The translations under genes and the position numbers were made by a program. From Pseudomonadota bacterium (GTDB lineage: Bacteria > Pseudomonadota > Alphaproteobacteria > Acetobacterales > Acetobacteraceae): a stretch of DNA of 11,158 nt. The DNA lies in NCBI GenBank assembly GCA_021829055.1, contig JAJZCS010000041.1, positions 1-11,158 on the forward strand, read 5' to 3'. The notes beneath the pieces are model-generated. The model was given only the letters and a program-made list of their open reading frames with translations, was not told the DNA's origin and made no database searches. Positions 1 through 10,008 of this stretch are shown here, piece after piece (positions within the stretch are counted from its first letter, which is position 1; each line of letters starts with the position of its first letter).

Positions 1-3869
<3,869 letters not shown>

Positions 3870-3898
3870 TCGAGACGCATAGCTGGGTCGCTTTGATT

Positions 3899-3930
3899 AA
3901 GGCCGGAGAAAGCGAATCTCCGGCCTTTTT
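3899..3930 (+). terminator. Rho-independent terminator after rpoC
   Basis: GGCCGGAGA (3901-3909) pairs perfectly with TCTCCGGCC (3917-3925) around the 7-nt loop AAGCGAA, and TTTTT follows at 3926-3930. AA at 3899-3900 can extend the stem against the first two T. It begins 30 nt after the rpoC stop codon. It should end most rpoBC transcription and so separate it from the ribosomal genes downstream. Confidence 0.87.
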
Positions 3931-3945
3931 CTATGTTTCGCTTTA

Positions 3946-3969
3946 TTTCAATGCCACCGTTTCAATGCC
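3946..3969 (+). repeat. 10-bp direct repeat TTTCAATGCC, two copies
   Basis: TTTCAATGCC occurs at 3946-3955 and again at 3960-3969, so the copies start 14 bp apart. The second copy ends 5 bp before the possible -35 box TTGACT at 3975. The position just upstream of a possible promoter would suit an upstream element or regulator site, but this is an inference and chance is possible. Confidence 0.5.
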
Positions 3970-3974
3970 GGCGC

Positions 3975-4002
3975 TTGACTTGGGAGCGCCCTGCTCTTAA
4001 GG
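3975..4002 (+). promoter_or_regulatory. Possible promoter of the str-S10 operon
   Basis: TTGACT at 3975-3980 is a good -35 match and is preceded by C, as in many alphaproteobacterial housekeeping promoters. The best-placed -10 is TTAAGG at 3997-4002 with a 16-bp spacer, which is a poor match. A promoter is expected somewhere here because a terminator lies just upstream and a highly expressed operon just downstream. If this one is right, transcription would start near 4008-4010 and leave a leader of about 190 nt. The exact boxes are uncertain. Confidence 0.4.
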
Positions 4003-4197
4003 GTTCCGCTCTCAGCGGGGTTGCGTTTTGTCGGTCGCGCTGTTCACTCATTCTCGGCTTGTGGCGCCGCCGGCTGTTATGGCCCGGCTTAGGTCGCAGG
4101 TTTGGGTTTCCGCAGGCGGGGGATAAACTCCGCCCTGCGGTGTTTGGTGTGAGCGGCTGGCATAAACACTACTCCGTGTGCGGAAAAGGGATTGAAG
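4003..4197 (+). promoter_or_regulatory. Structured 5' leader of rpsL, no gene
   Basis: This stretch holds no convincing gene. A 92-codon open frame (3933-4211) crosses it, but it has no ribosome-binding site, resembles no known protein and overlaps the rpsL start. The DNA can form three hairpins. The first is CCGCT/AGCGG at 4006-4018 with a 3-nt loop. The second is GCCGG/CCGGC at 4069-4088. The third is much stronger: 4110-4121 pairs with 4128-4140 over about 12 bp, with one bulged C at 4134 and the loop GATAAA. The third is not followed by a T-run, so it is not an ordinary terminator. The leader ends in the rpsL ribosome-binding site (AAAAGGG, 4184-4190). A role in feedback control or RNA processing is possible but unproven. 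Confidence 0.45.
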
Positions 4198-4569
4198 ATG
4201 CCGACGATTAACCAGATGATCGCCAAAGGGCGTGAGGTTCGGGCCAAGCGCAACAAGGTGCCGGCACTGCAAGGTTGTCCACAGAAGCGTGGGGTTTGCA
4301 CACGCGTATATACAGTGACGCCAAAGAAGCCGAATTCAGCGCTCCGCAAAGTGGCGAAGGTGCGACTGACCAACGGATACGAAGTTGTGAGCTATATTCC
4401 GGGCGAGGGCCACAATCTGCAGGAGCATTCGGTAGTTCTGATCCGCGGCGGTCGCGTGAAGGATTTGCCTGGGGTCCGCTATCATATTTTGCGAGGTGTC
4501 CTCGATACTCAGGGCATTGCTAAGCGTCGTCAGCGTAGGTCCTTGTACGGCGCGAAGCGGCCCAAATAA
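4198..4569 (+). CDS. rpsL: 30S ribosomal protein S12
   Basis: S12 sits at the decoding centre of the small subunit and helps monitor codon-anticodon pairing. The product is 123 residues, normal for the family. The decoding motifs are intact: [11 protein letters not shown] (residues 41-51) and [13 protein letters not shown] (84-96). Lys43 and Lys88, the usual sites of streptomycin-resistance mutations, are wild type. Asp89, which is methylthiolated in E. coli, is present. The start is the ATG at 4198 (MPTINQ), 7 nt after AAAAGGG. An in-frame TTG at 4192 would add only two residues and is too close to that site. Near the C-terminus the family's usual RSKYG reads RSLYG (Leu116). It is the first gene of the str operon, and rpsG follows after 11 nt. 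Confidence 0.97.
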   Translation: MPTINQMIAKGREVRAKRNKVPALQGCPQKRGVCTRVYTVTPKKPNSALRKVAKVRLTNGYEVVSYIPGEGHNLQEHSVVLIRGGRVKDLPGVRYHILRGVLDTQGIAKRRQRRSLYGAKRPK

Positions 4570-4580
4570 GGAGATTGCCA

Positions 4581-5057
4581 GTGAGTCGACGCCATTCCGC
4601 TATCAAGCGTGAGGTTCTGCCGGACCCAAAATTCGGTGACACCGTGATCAGCCGTTTCATGAACGTCCTCATGTATGATGGCAAGAAATCGGTTGCCGAG
4701 TCCATCGTCTATGGTGCGCTTGACAATCTAAAGCGCCGAGGTGGAACGAGCGCTGATCCTGTGCGATTGTTTCATGAAGCTCTCGACAATGTGAAGCCTG
4801 CCATCGAGGTGCGGTCCCGCCGGGTCGGAGGTGCAACCTATCAGGTTCCAGTCGAGGTGCGGACTGACCGGCGGCAGGCGCTCGCAATCCGCTGGTTAAT
4901 TGAGGCGGCGCGTAAGCGCAATGAACACACAATGGAAGATCGCTTGTCGAACGAGCTTCTCGACGCGGTAAATAACCGGGGTGCTGCCGTGAAAAAGCGC
5001 GAGGATACCCATCGGATGGCCGACGCCAATAAAGCTTTCAGCCATTACCGCTGGTAG
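4581..5057 (+). CDS. rpsG: 30S ribosomal protein S7
   Basis: S7 binds the 3' major domain of 16S rRNA, nucleates assembly of the 30S head and contacts tRNA at the E site. The product is 158 residues and ends AFSHYRW, the short form typical of alphaproteobacteria (E. coli K-12 has a longer tail). Recognisable blocks are [33 protein letters not shown] and [11 protein letters not shown] chose GTG at 4581 (MSRRHSA) because TAAGGAG at 4567-4573 lies 7 nt upstream. The in-frame TTG at 4575 is only 1 nt from it. That ribosome-binding site overlaps the rpsL stop codon, so translation of the two genes is probably coupled. fusA would normally follow but does not; tuf is next after 80 nt. Confidence 0.97.
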   Translation: MSRRHSAIKREVLPDPKFGDTVISRFMNVLMYDGKKSVAESIVYGALDNLKRRGGTSADPVRLFHEALDNVKPAIEVRSRRVGGATYQVPVEVRTDRRQALAIRWLIEAARKRNEHTMEDRLSNELLDAVNNRGAAVKKREDTHRMADANKAFSHYRW

Positions 5058-5090
5058 GCAAGGGCTAAGTCAAACCACTTCAACACCATC

Positions 5091-5109
5091 CCGCATCGAC
5101 ATGATGCGG
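5091..5109 (+). repeat. Perfect 7-bp inverted repeat between rpsG and tuf
   Basis: CCGCATC (5091-5097) and GATGCGG (5103-5109) form a perfect 7-bp stem with the 5-nt loop GACAT. No T-run follows, so it is unlikely to be a terminator. It lies 28 nt before the tuf start codon and about 15 nt before the tuf ribosome-binding site. It could be an RNA processing or stabilising hairpin; no function can be read from the sequence. Confidence 0.55.
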
Positions 5110-5137
5110 CCAGAGACACGTTACGGAGACACCGAAG

Positions 5138-6325
5138 ATGGCCAAGGCTAAATTTGAGCGGAACAAACCGCACTGCAACATCGGCACGATCGGTCACGTC
5201 GATCATGGAAAGACATCGCTGACGGCTGCGATCACGAAGGTTCTCGCCAAGACTGGTGGGGCGACCTTTACGGCCTACGATCAGATTGACAAGGCTCCCG
5301 AGGAACGTGCTCGCGGCATTACTATCGCGACTGCGCACGTGGAATATGAAACCGCAAAACGCCACTACGCCCATGTCGACTGCCCGGGGCATGCGGATTA
5401 CGTCAAGAATATGATTACCGGAGCGGCACAGATGGACGGTGCGATTTTGGTAGTCTCCGCCGCGGATGGCCCGATGCCGCAGACCCGCGAGCACATTCTG
5501 CTCGCTCGGCAGGTTGGTGTGCCGGCTCTCGTTGTGTTTCTTAACAAGATGGATCTCGCCGACCCAGATCTGGTTGAGTTGGTCGAGATGGAAGTGCGGG
5601 AACTGCTTAGCAAGTATGATTTTCCCGGTGATGATATTCCAATCATCAAGGGCTCTGCGATGGCCGCACTGGAAGACAAAAATCCCGAGATCGGTGAGCA
5701 GGCGATCCTGGCGCTGATGAAGGCTGTCGACGAGTACATTCCTCAGCCCGAGCGTCCAAAGGACAAGCCATTCCTGATGCCGGTGGAAGACGTGTTTTCC
5801 ATCTCCGGTCGTGGCACGGTCGTTACTGGCCGTGTTGAACGCGGTGTGATCAAGGTCGGTGACGAAGTCGAGATCGTTGGCCTGAAGCCTACGGTTAAGA
5901 CAACAGTCACCGGCGTGGAAATGTTCCGGAAGTTGCTCGATCAGGGCGAGGCGGGCGATAATATTGGCGCGTTGCTCCGCGGTACCAAGCGCGAAGATGT
6001 GGAGCGAGGCCAGGTGCTTGCTGCGCCTGGCTCGATTACACCACATACTAATTTCTCTGCTCAGGCCTATATTTTGACAAAGGAGGAGGGCGGTCGCCAC
6101 ACGCCGTTCTTCACAAATTACCGCCCGCAATTCTATTTCCGCACGACGGATGTCACGGGCGTGGTCACGCTTCCTGACGGTGTCGAAATGGTCATGCCGG
6201 GCGATAATGTGACGGTTTCGGTGGAGTTGATAGCGCCGATTGCGATGGATGAAGGTCTCCGCTTTGCGATCCGTGAGGGTGGTCGCACTGTAGGTTCTGG
6301 CGTGGTTGCAAAGATCACGAAATAA
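5138..6325 (+). CDS. tuf: Elongation factor Tu
   Basis: EF-Tu is the GTPase that brings aminoacyl-tRNA to the ribosomal A site in the cytoplasm. The product is 395 residues with the three usual domains. The GTPase motifs are GHVDHGKT (19-26), RGIT (59-62), DCPGH (81-85, including the catalytic His85), NKMD (136-139) and GSA (about 174-176). Domain 2 contains [16 protein letters not shown], and domain 3 contains FRTTDVTG and VMPGDNV. The start is the ATG at 5138 ([12 protein letters not shown]), 9 nt after GGAG at 5125-5128. Two small oddities are seen: the G4 motif is NKMD where NKCD or NKVD is usual, and the next loop ([11 protein letters not shown]) is one residue shorter than the common xxDDxELLELVE form. 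It follows rpsG directly, without fusA. Many alphaproteobacteria carry a second tuf copy elsewhere, which this window cannot show. Confidence 0.98.
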   Translation: MAKAKFERNKPHCNIGTIGHVDHGKTSLTAAITKVLAKTGGATFTAYDQIDKAPEERARGITIATAHVEYETAKRHYAHVDCPGHADYVKNMITGAAQMDGAILVVSAADGPMPQTREHILLARQVGVPALVVFLNKMDLADPDLVELVEMEVRELLSKYDFPGDDIPIIKGSAMAALEDKNPEIGEQAILALMKAVDEYIPQPERPKDKPFLMPVEDVFSISGRGTVVTGRVERGVIKVGDEVEIVGLKPTVKTTVTGVEMFRKLLDQGEAGDNIGALLRGTKREDVERGQVLAAPGSITPHTNFSAQAYILTKEEGGRHTPFFTNYRPQFYFRTTDVTGVVTLPDGVEMVMPGDNVTVSVELIAPIAMDEGLRFAIREGGRTVGSGVVAKITK

Positions 6326-6393
6326 CGCGTGGTCATGGAGTTGAAACGGGGCTTCTGCCCGCGCGCTTTGTGCAAGAGTCAATAGGCAAGACG

Positions 6394-6702
6394 ATGGACA
6401 GTCAAAATATTCGCATTCGCCTGAAGGCTTATGATCACCGCGTGCTGGATAACAGCACAAAGGAGATCGTAAATACAGCGAAGCGCACAGGCGCGCAGGT
6501 GCGGGGACCAATTCCGCTGCCAACTCACATAGAGCGGTTTACCGTCAACCGCTCTCCGCATGTCGACAAAAAGAGTCGCGAGCAGTTCGAGATCCGAACC
6601 CACCGACGGCTTCTGGATATTCTCGAGCCGACGGCACAGACGGTGGATGCTCTGATGAAGCTCGACCTTGCTGCGGGCGTCGATGTCGAGATCAAGATCT
6701 GA
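6394..6702 (+). CDS. rpsJ: 30S ribosomal protein S10
   Basis: S10 belongs to the head of the 30S subunit and, as NusE, also takes part in transcription antitermination with NusB in well-studied bacteria. The product is 102 residues, the usual length. Signature blocks are [33 protein letters not shown] and [16 protein letters not shown] chose ATG at 6394 ([11 protein letters not shown]), which matches known alphaproteobacterial S10 starts. An upstream in-frame GTG at 6370 would add eight unrelated residues. The ribosome-binding site is weak (AGGCAAG, 6384-6390). The 68-nt gap from tuf shows only a 4-bp hairpin and no terminator, so rpsJ is probably read from the str transcript. It is the first gene of the S10 cluster. 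Confidence 0.97.
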   Translation: MDSQNIRIRLKAYDHRVLDNSTKEIVNTAKRTGAQVRGPIPLPTHIERFTVNRSPHVDKKSREQFEIRTHRRLLDILEPTAQTVDALMKLDLAAGVDVEIKI

Positions 6703-6730
6703 TTGTTTGGTCCAGGGCTGGGCTCCGGAT

Positions 6731-6746
6731 TTTAGGAATTTAGGAA
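6731..6746 (+). repeat. Tandem TTTAGGAA duplication carrying the rplC ribosome-binding site
   Basis: TTTAGGAA is repeated exactly head to tail at 6731-6738 and 6739-6746. The second copy places AGGA 8 nt before the rplC ATG at 6754 and so can act as its Shine-Dalgarno sequence. The first copy is 8 nt further away, too far for normal use. It looks like a simple 8-bp tandem duplication. Confidence 0.7.
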
Positions 6747-6753
6747 TCGTGGG

Positions 6754-7428
6754 ATGCGTACGGGTGTGATCGCGAAAAAACTGGGCATGACCCGGCTGTT
6801 CAAGGAAGACGGCACACATGTACCGGTGACGGTACTGCACATGGACGATGTTCGTGTCGTTGCAGCCAAGCGCATCGAAACAGATGGTTACGTGGCTGTC
6901 CAACTTGGCATTGGTCGGGCGAAAACCAAGAATGTAACGAAGCCGATGAGGGGGCACTTTGCTCGCGCAAAGGTAGAGCCCGCAATGGGCTTGGCAGAAT
7001 TTCGTGTTGCTGAGGATGCCGTGCTGGATGTTGGTCGGGCCATTTCGCCGACGCATTTTGTTGCGGGGCAGAAAGTCGACGTCGCCGGTGTGAGCAAAGG
7101 CAAGGGATTCGCGGGCGGTATGAAGCGCTGGAACTTTCGTGGGCTCGAAGCGTCGCACGGTGTTTCAATAAGCCATCGCAGCCTTGGATCGACTGGCAAC
7201 CGCCAAGACCCGGGGAAGACCTTCAAGAATAAAAAGATGGCAGGGCATCTAGGGTGCGAGCGCGTTACAACGCTTAATCTTGAGGTCGTGGCGGTCGATG
7301 AACCGCGTGGGCTGATCATGATTAAAGGCGCTGTGCCGGGCGCAAAGAACAGCTTCGTGCTAGTGCGCGATGCGATGAAAAGGCCGCGCCACGCAGACGC
7401 GGCCTATCCTGCGGCAATAAAGGCCTAA
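6754..7428 (+). CDS. rplC: 50S ribosomal protein L3
   Basis: L3 is an early-assembling large-subunit protein whose long central extension reaches towards the peptidyl transferase centre. The product is 224 residues, normal for alphaproteobacteria. The N-terminus [15 protein letters not shown] is the family signature. The central finger (about 114-170) includes [26 protein letters not shown] and [17 protein letters not shown]. Gln151 corresponds to the Gln150 methylated by PrmB in E. coli. Residue 144 is Leu (HRSLGSTG), whereas related alphaproteobacteria, as remembered, have His. The start is the ATG at 6754, preceded by the duplicated TTTAGGAA. rpsJ ends 51 nt upstream, and the stop codon runs into the rplD ribosome-binding site. 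Confidence 0.97.
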   Translation: MRTGVIAKKLGMTRLFKEDGTHVPVTVLHMDDVRVVAAKRIETDGYVAVQLGIGRAKTKNVTKPMRGHFARAKVEPAMGLAEFRVAEDAVLDVGRAISPTHFVAGQKVDVAGVSKGKGFAGGMKRWNFRGLEASHGVSISHRSLGSTGNRQDPGKTFKNKKMAGHLGCERVTTLNLEVVAVDEPRGLIMIKGAVPGAKNSFVLVRDAMKRPRHADAAYPAAIKA

Positions 7429-7438
7429 AGGGGGCGGC

Positions 7439-8083
7439 ATGGAAATCGATGTTATGACTTTGGATGCCGAAAAAGCAGGGCGTGCTGAGTTGCCGAAGGA
7501 ACTATTTGGTGCAATGCCGCGTCCCGATATCATTGCTCGAGTTGTGCACTGGCAGCTTGCGAAGCGCCGTGCGGGTACTCACAAGACGAAGGGGATGGGC
7601 GAAGTCCAAGGAACGACGAAGAAACCGTATCGTCAGAAGGGGACGGGCAACGCTCGCCAAGGAAGTCTCCGGGCGCCGCAATTTCGTACGGGGGGTGTAG
7701 TCCATGGTCCTGTGGTCCGTGAACATGCCTATTCGCTAAATAAAAAAGTGCGGCGTTTGGGGTTAGTTTTCGCACTTTCGCAGAAGGCGCTTGAAGGTAA
7801 GGTCGTTATTTTGGACTCGGTAGAGGGTGTTGGGAAGACCAAAGAGTTGAACAGCAAGTTGAGAAAGCTGGGTTGGGGAAAGACGCTTTTCGTTGATTCT
7901 GTTGTGGATAAAAATTTTGCCCGTGCCAGTCGTAATCTGGTTGGGATAGACATTTTGCCCGTCGCTGGCGCCAATGTCTACGATATTGTGGATCATGATA
8001 CGCTGGCAATTACGTCAGCTGGGCTTAAAGCTCTAACGCGGCGCCTTGCCGGGGATAGAACGCGTGGGGAGAGCGTGGCATGA
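7439..8083 (+). CDS. rplD: 50S ribosomal protein L4
   Basis: L4 is a large-subunit protein whose extended loop lines the narrow part of the peptide exit tunnel; macrolide-resistance changes map to this loop in other bacteria. The product is 214 residues. The globular start ([14 protein letters not shown]) leads into [15 protein letters not shown], then the tunnel loop at about 45-95 with [20 protein letters not shown]. The C-terminal half carries [20 protein letters not shown]. The loop is intact and looks wild type. ATG at 7439 follows AAAGGGGG (7427-7434), which overlaps the rplC stop. In E. coli L4 also represses its own operon through an rpsJ leader, but that leader has no equivalent here. 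The last 4 nt overlap rplW. Confidence 0.97.
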   Translation: MEIDVMTLDAEKAGRAELPKELFGAMPRPDIIARVVHWQLAKRRAGTHKTKGMGEVQGTTKKPYRQKGTGNARQGSLRAPQFRTGGVVHGPVVREHAYSLNKKVRRLGLVFALSQKALEGKVVILDSVEGVGKTKELNSKLRKLGWGKTLFVDSVVDKNFARASRNLVGIDILPVAGANVYDIVDHDTLAITSAGLKALTRRLAGDRTRGESVA

Positions 8084-8424
8084 GTGACTCTTCGGTAAAA
8101 CGTCCAGCAGTAACAAAACCGGCTCTGTCTCGCGAAGCCATGTTTGATGTTATTCGCGGGCCGGTAGTTACTGAAAAATCGACTGCGCTTTCTGAAGTAA
8201 ACCAGGTTGTTTTTAAGGTATCGTCGAGTGCGAGCAAGCCGATTATCAAGGCATCGGTTGAAGGATTGTTTGGTGTCAAAGTGACGAGCGTAAACACGCT
8301 GGTTCAAAAAGGAAAGACCAAGCGATTCAAAGGGCGGCCTGGTCGCCGGGTCGACGTCAAGAAGGCGGTGGTAACGCTGGCTGAAGGCCAATCAATTGAT
8401 TTTACCGCGCAATTGTTAGTATGA
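8080..8424 (+). CDS. rplW: 50S ribosomal protein L23
   Basis: L23 lies at the mouth of the peptide exit tunnel and is the docking site for trigger factor and the signal recognition particle. The product is 114 residues against about 100 in E. coli. The extra 15 or so are an N-terminal extension ([17 protein letters not shown]). The core begins [17 protein letters not shown], in which Glu32 corresponds to the trigger-factor contact Glu18 of E. coli. [15 protein letters not shown] and [14 protein letters not shown] follow. ATG at 8080 overlaps the rplD stop as ATGA and has GGAG 8 nt upstream, which suggests coupled translation. An internal ATG at Met21 would remove the extension, but it lacks the coupled arrangement. 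Confidence 0.95.
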   Translation: MSDSSVKRPAVTKPALSREAMFDVIRGPVVTEKSTALSEVNQVVFKVSSSASKPIIKASVEGLFGVKVTSVNTLVQKGKTKRFKGRPGRRVDVKKAVVTLAEGQSIDFTAQLLV

Positions 8425-8438
8425 GGCGGATCTAGGCA

Positions 8439-9272
8439 ATGGCACTGAGACATTTCAAACCGGTCACGGCGAGCCTTCGGGGCACGGTTCTGATCGACCG
8501 CGCCGAGCTCTGGAAAGGGAAACCAGTCAAGGCTTTAACCGAAGGCAAACATTCGACAGGTGGGCGTAACAATCATGGTCGCACAACGAGCCGGTTCCGT
8601 GGAGGTGGGCACAAGCGCGCATACCGAGTGGTTGATTTCAAGCGGCAGAAATTCGATGTGGTGGGGAAGGTCGAGCGCCTGGAATACGATCCGAACCGAT
8701 CGGCATTCTTGGCGCTGATTAAATATGCCGACGGCGAACTGGCGTATATCCTTGCGCCCCAGCGTTTAGCTGTAGGGGATCAGGTTCTGTCTGGTACGAA
8801 AGTCGATATTAAGCCAGGCAACGCTATGCCTTTGGCGGCAATCCCGGTTGGGACGATTGTTCATAATATCGAAATGAAACCAGGGGCGGGGGGCAAGATA
8901 GCGCGGTCGGCCGGAACGTTTGCGCAGCTTGTTGGAAAAGATCAGGGTTATGCTCAGGTTAAATTGATGTCCGGAGAGCTGCGTCTTGTGCGTGGGGAGT
9001 GTATGGCTTCAATCGGGGCGGTGTCCAATCCAGACCATCAAAATGAGCAGCTCGGGAAAGCGGGGCGTAAGCGCTGGCTGGGTCGCCGGCCGCACAATCG
9101 TGGGGTGGCAATGAATCCGGTTGATCATCCTCTTGGCGGAGGTGAGGGGCGGACTTCTGGCGGCCGCCATCCGGTAACGCCGTGGGGAAAACCAACCAAA
9201 GGTTACAAGACACGCGCCAACAAGCGGACAAATGGCTTGATCATCCGTGGACGTAAAGGCGGAAAGGGCTGA
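8439..9272 (+). CDS. rplB: 50S ribosomal protein L2
   Basis: L2 is one of the most conserved ribosomal proteins. It binds 23S rRNA near the peptidyl transferase centre and is needed for subunit association. The product is 277 residues, the usual size. It shows [19 protein letters not shown] near the N-terminus, the core [37 protein letters not shown], and the C-terminal [16 protein letters not shown]. The residue after DHP is Leu232 (CTT codon at 9132-9134), giving DHPLGGGEG; nearly all bacteria have DHPHGGGEG. The adjacent His230, the residue long studied in E. coli as His229, is kept. The start is the ATG at 8439, 14 nt after rplW, with GAGG at 8423-8426 upstream. Confidence 0.97.
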   Translation: MALRHFKPVTASLRGTVLIDRAELWKGKPVKALTEGKHSTGGRNNHGRTTSRFRGGGHKRAYRVVDFKRQKFDVVGKVERLEYDPNRSAFLALIKYADGELAYILAPQRLAVGDQVLSGTKVDIKPGNAMPLAAIPVGTIVHNIEMKPGAGGKIARSAGTFAQLVGKDQGYAQVKLMSGELRLVRGECMASIGAVSNPDHQNEQLGKAGRKRWLGRRPHNRGVAMNPVDHPLGGGEGRTSGGRHPVTPWGKPTKGYKTRANKRTNGLIIRGRKGGKG

Positions 9273-9275
9273 TAA

Positions 9276-9554
9276 ATGACACGCTCAGTTTGGAAAGGGC
9301 CATTCGTAGACGGCTATCTGCTCGGAAAAACCGAAGCGGCGCGTGCGTCGGGCCGGAACGACATCATCAAGATATGGTCGCGTCGGTCGACCATTCTCCC
9401 GCAATTCGTGGGACTGACGTTTGGTGTATACAATGGGCGCAAATTTCTGCCTGTTCAGGTGAGTGAGAACATGGTCGGCCACAAGTTTGGCGAGTTTGCA
9501 CCGACCCGGACTTTTACCGGTCACTCGGGTGACAAAAAGGCGAAGCGAGGCTGA
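9276..9554 (+). CDS. rpsS: 30S ribosomal protein S19
   Basis: S19 forms a complex with S13 in the head of the small subunit, close to the A-site tRNA. The product is 92 residues, the standard length. Signatures are [14 protein letters not shown] at the N-terminus, [15 protein letters not shown] in the middle, and [15 protein letters not shown] before the basic tail DKKAKRG. The start is the ATG at 9276, 3 nt after the rplB stop codon. AAAGG inside the end of rplB serves as ribosome-binding site. The next gene, rplV, begins 2 nt past the stop. Confidence 0.97.
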   Translation: MTRSVWKGPFVDGYLLGKTEAARASGRNDIIKIWSRRSTILPQFVGLTFGVYNGRKFLPVQVSENMVGHKFGEFAPTRTFTGHSGDKKAKRG

Positions 9555-9555
9555 G

Positions 9556-10008
9556 ATGAGTAAAGCAGGATACCCGCGGGCGTTGGCCGAGACTGAAGCT
9601 GAAGCGGTGATGCGTAACATGCGTGTAAGCCCTCGCAAGCTGAATCTTGTGGCGGCGTCTATCCGGAACATGCCTGCTGGGCGAGCGCTTGCGACGTTGA
9701 CGTTTAGTAAGCGAAGGATCGCGCGAGAGGTCAAGAAGGTTTTAGAAAGTGCGATCGCGAACGCTGAAAATAATCACCAGTTGGACGTCGATCGGTTGGT
9801 TGTGACGACAGCTGACGTCGGACGTGCGATAGTGATGCGCCGCTTTCATGCGCGTGGTCGTGGCAAGGCGGCGCGGGTGGAGAAATGGTTTAGTCATCTT
9901 CGCGTGGTTGTGGCTGAGAAGGATATTGAAACGAAGTCGCAACGGCGTTCGGCGGGTCGGTTGAAGGCGAAGGAAGCGGTGGTGGCGAATGAAGGGGCGA
10001 ATGCGTAA
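9556..10008 (+). CDS. rplV: 50S ribosomal protein L22
   Basis: L22 spans the large subunit and its beta-hairpin loop lines the peptide exit tunnel beside L4. The product is 150 residues against 110 in E. coli. The excess is about 12 residues at the N-terminus and a charged, Ala-rich tail after RVVVAEKD ([20 protein letters not shown]). Core blocks are [30 protein letters not shown], and the tunnel loop [17 protein letters not shown], which is typical of alphaproteobacteria. I chose ATG at 9556 ([10 protein letters not shown]), with GAGG at 9547-9550 upstream. An earlier in-frame ATG at 9463 lies deep inside rpsS and adds sequence unlike L22. The stop overlaps the rpsC start by 1 nt (TAATG). 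Confidence 0.95.
   Translation: MSKAGYPRALAETEAEAVMRNMRVSPRKLNLVAASIRNMPAGRALATLTFSKRRIAREVKKVLESAIANAENNHQLDVDRLVVTTADVGRAIVMRRFHARGRGKAARVEKWFSHLRVVVAEKDIETKSQRRSAGRLKAKEAVVANEGANA

Noticed and set aside
4059..4080. Alternative promoter with TTGTGG and TGTTAT
   Set aside because: TGTTAT is a fair -10 box, but the spacer from TTGTGG is only 10 bp and no better -35 is at the right distance.
3933..4211. 92-codon open frame on the + strand in the rpoC-rpsL gap
   Set aside because: It starts right at the terminator T-run, has no ribosome-binding site, overlaps the rpsL start, and its Arg/Cys/Trp/Leu-rich translation resembles nothing known.
6349..6360. GGGC-TTCT-GCCC hairpin between tuf and rpsJ as a terminator
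   Set aside because: The stem is only 4 bp and no T-run follows it.
6370..6393. Upstream GTG start for rpsJ
   Set aside because: The eight extra residues are not found in S10 proteins, and the ATG at 6394 gives the standard [11 protein letters not shown] start.
5045..6523. 492-codon open frame on the - strand opposite tuf and the start of rpsJ
   Set aside because: It is a shadow of the strongly biased tuf codons. The translation is rich in His, Arg, Cys and Leu with no recognisable domain, and the + strand genes there are certain.
6379..7158. 259-codon open frame on the - strand opposite rpsJ and rplC
   Set aside because: It lies antisense to two certain ribosomal genes, its composition is typical of a reverse-frame shadow, and no start signal was seen.
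7183..7185. CTT codons at conserved His positions in L3 and L2 as a sign of codon reassignment
   Set aside because: CTT encodes Leu at many conserved Leu positions here, for example [13 protein letters not shown] in RpoC, so the code is standard and these are ordinary substitutions.
9463..9555. Longer rplV start at the ATG 9463
   Set aside because: The added 31 residues come from the rpsS coding region in another frame and do not resemble L22. ATG 9556 has GAGG upstream and the expected N-terminus.
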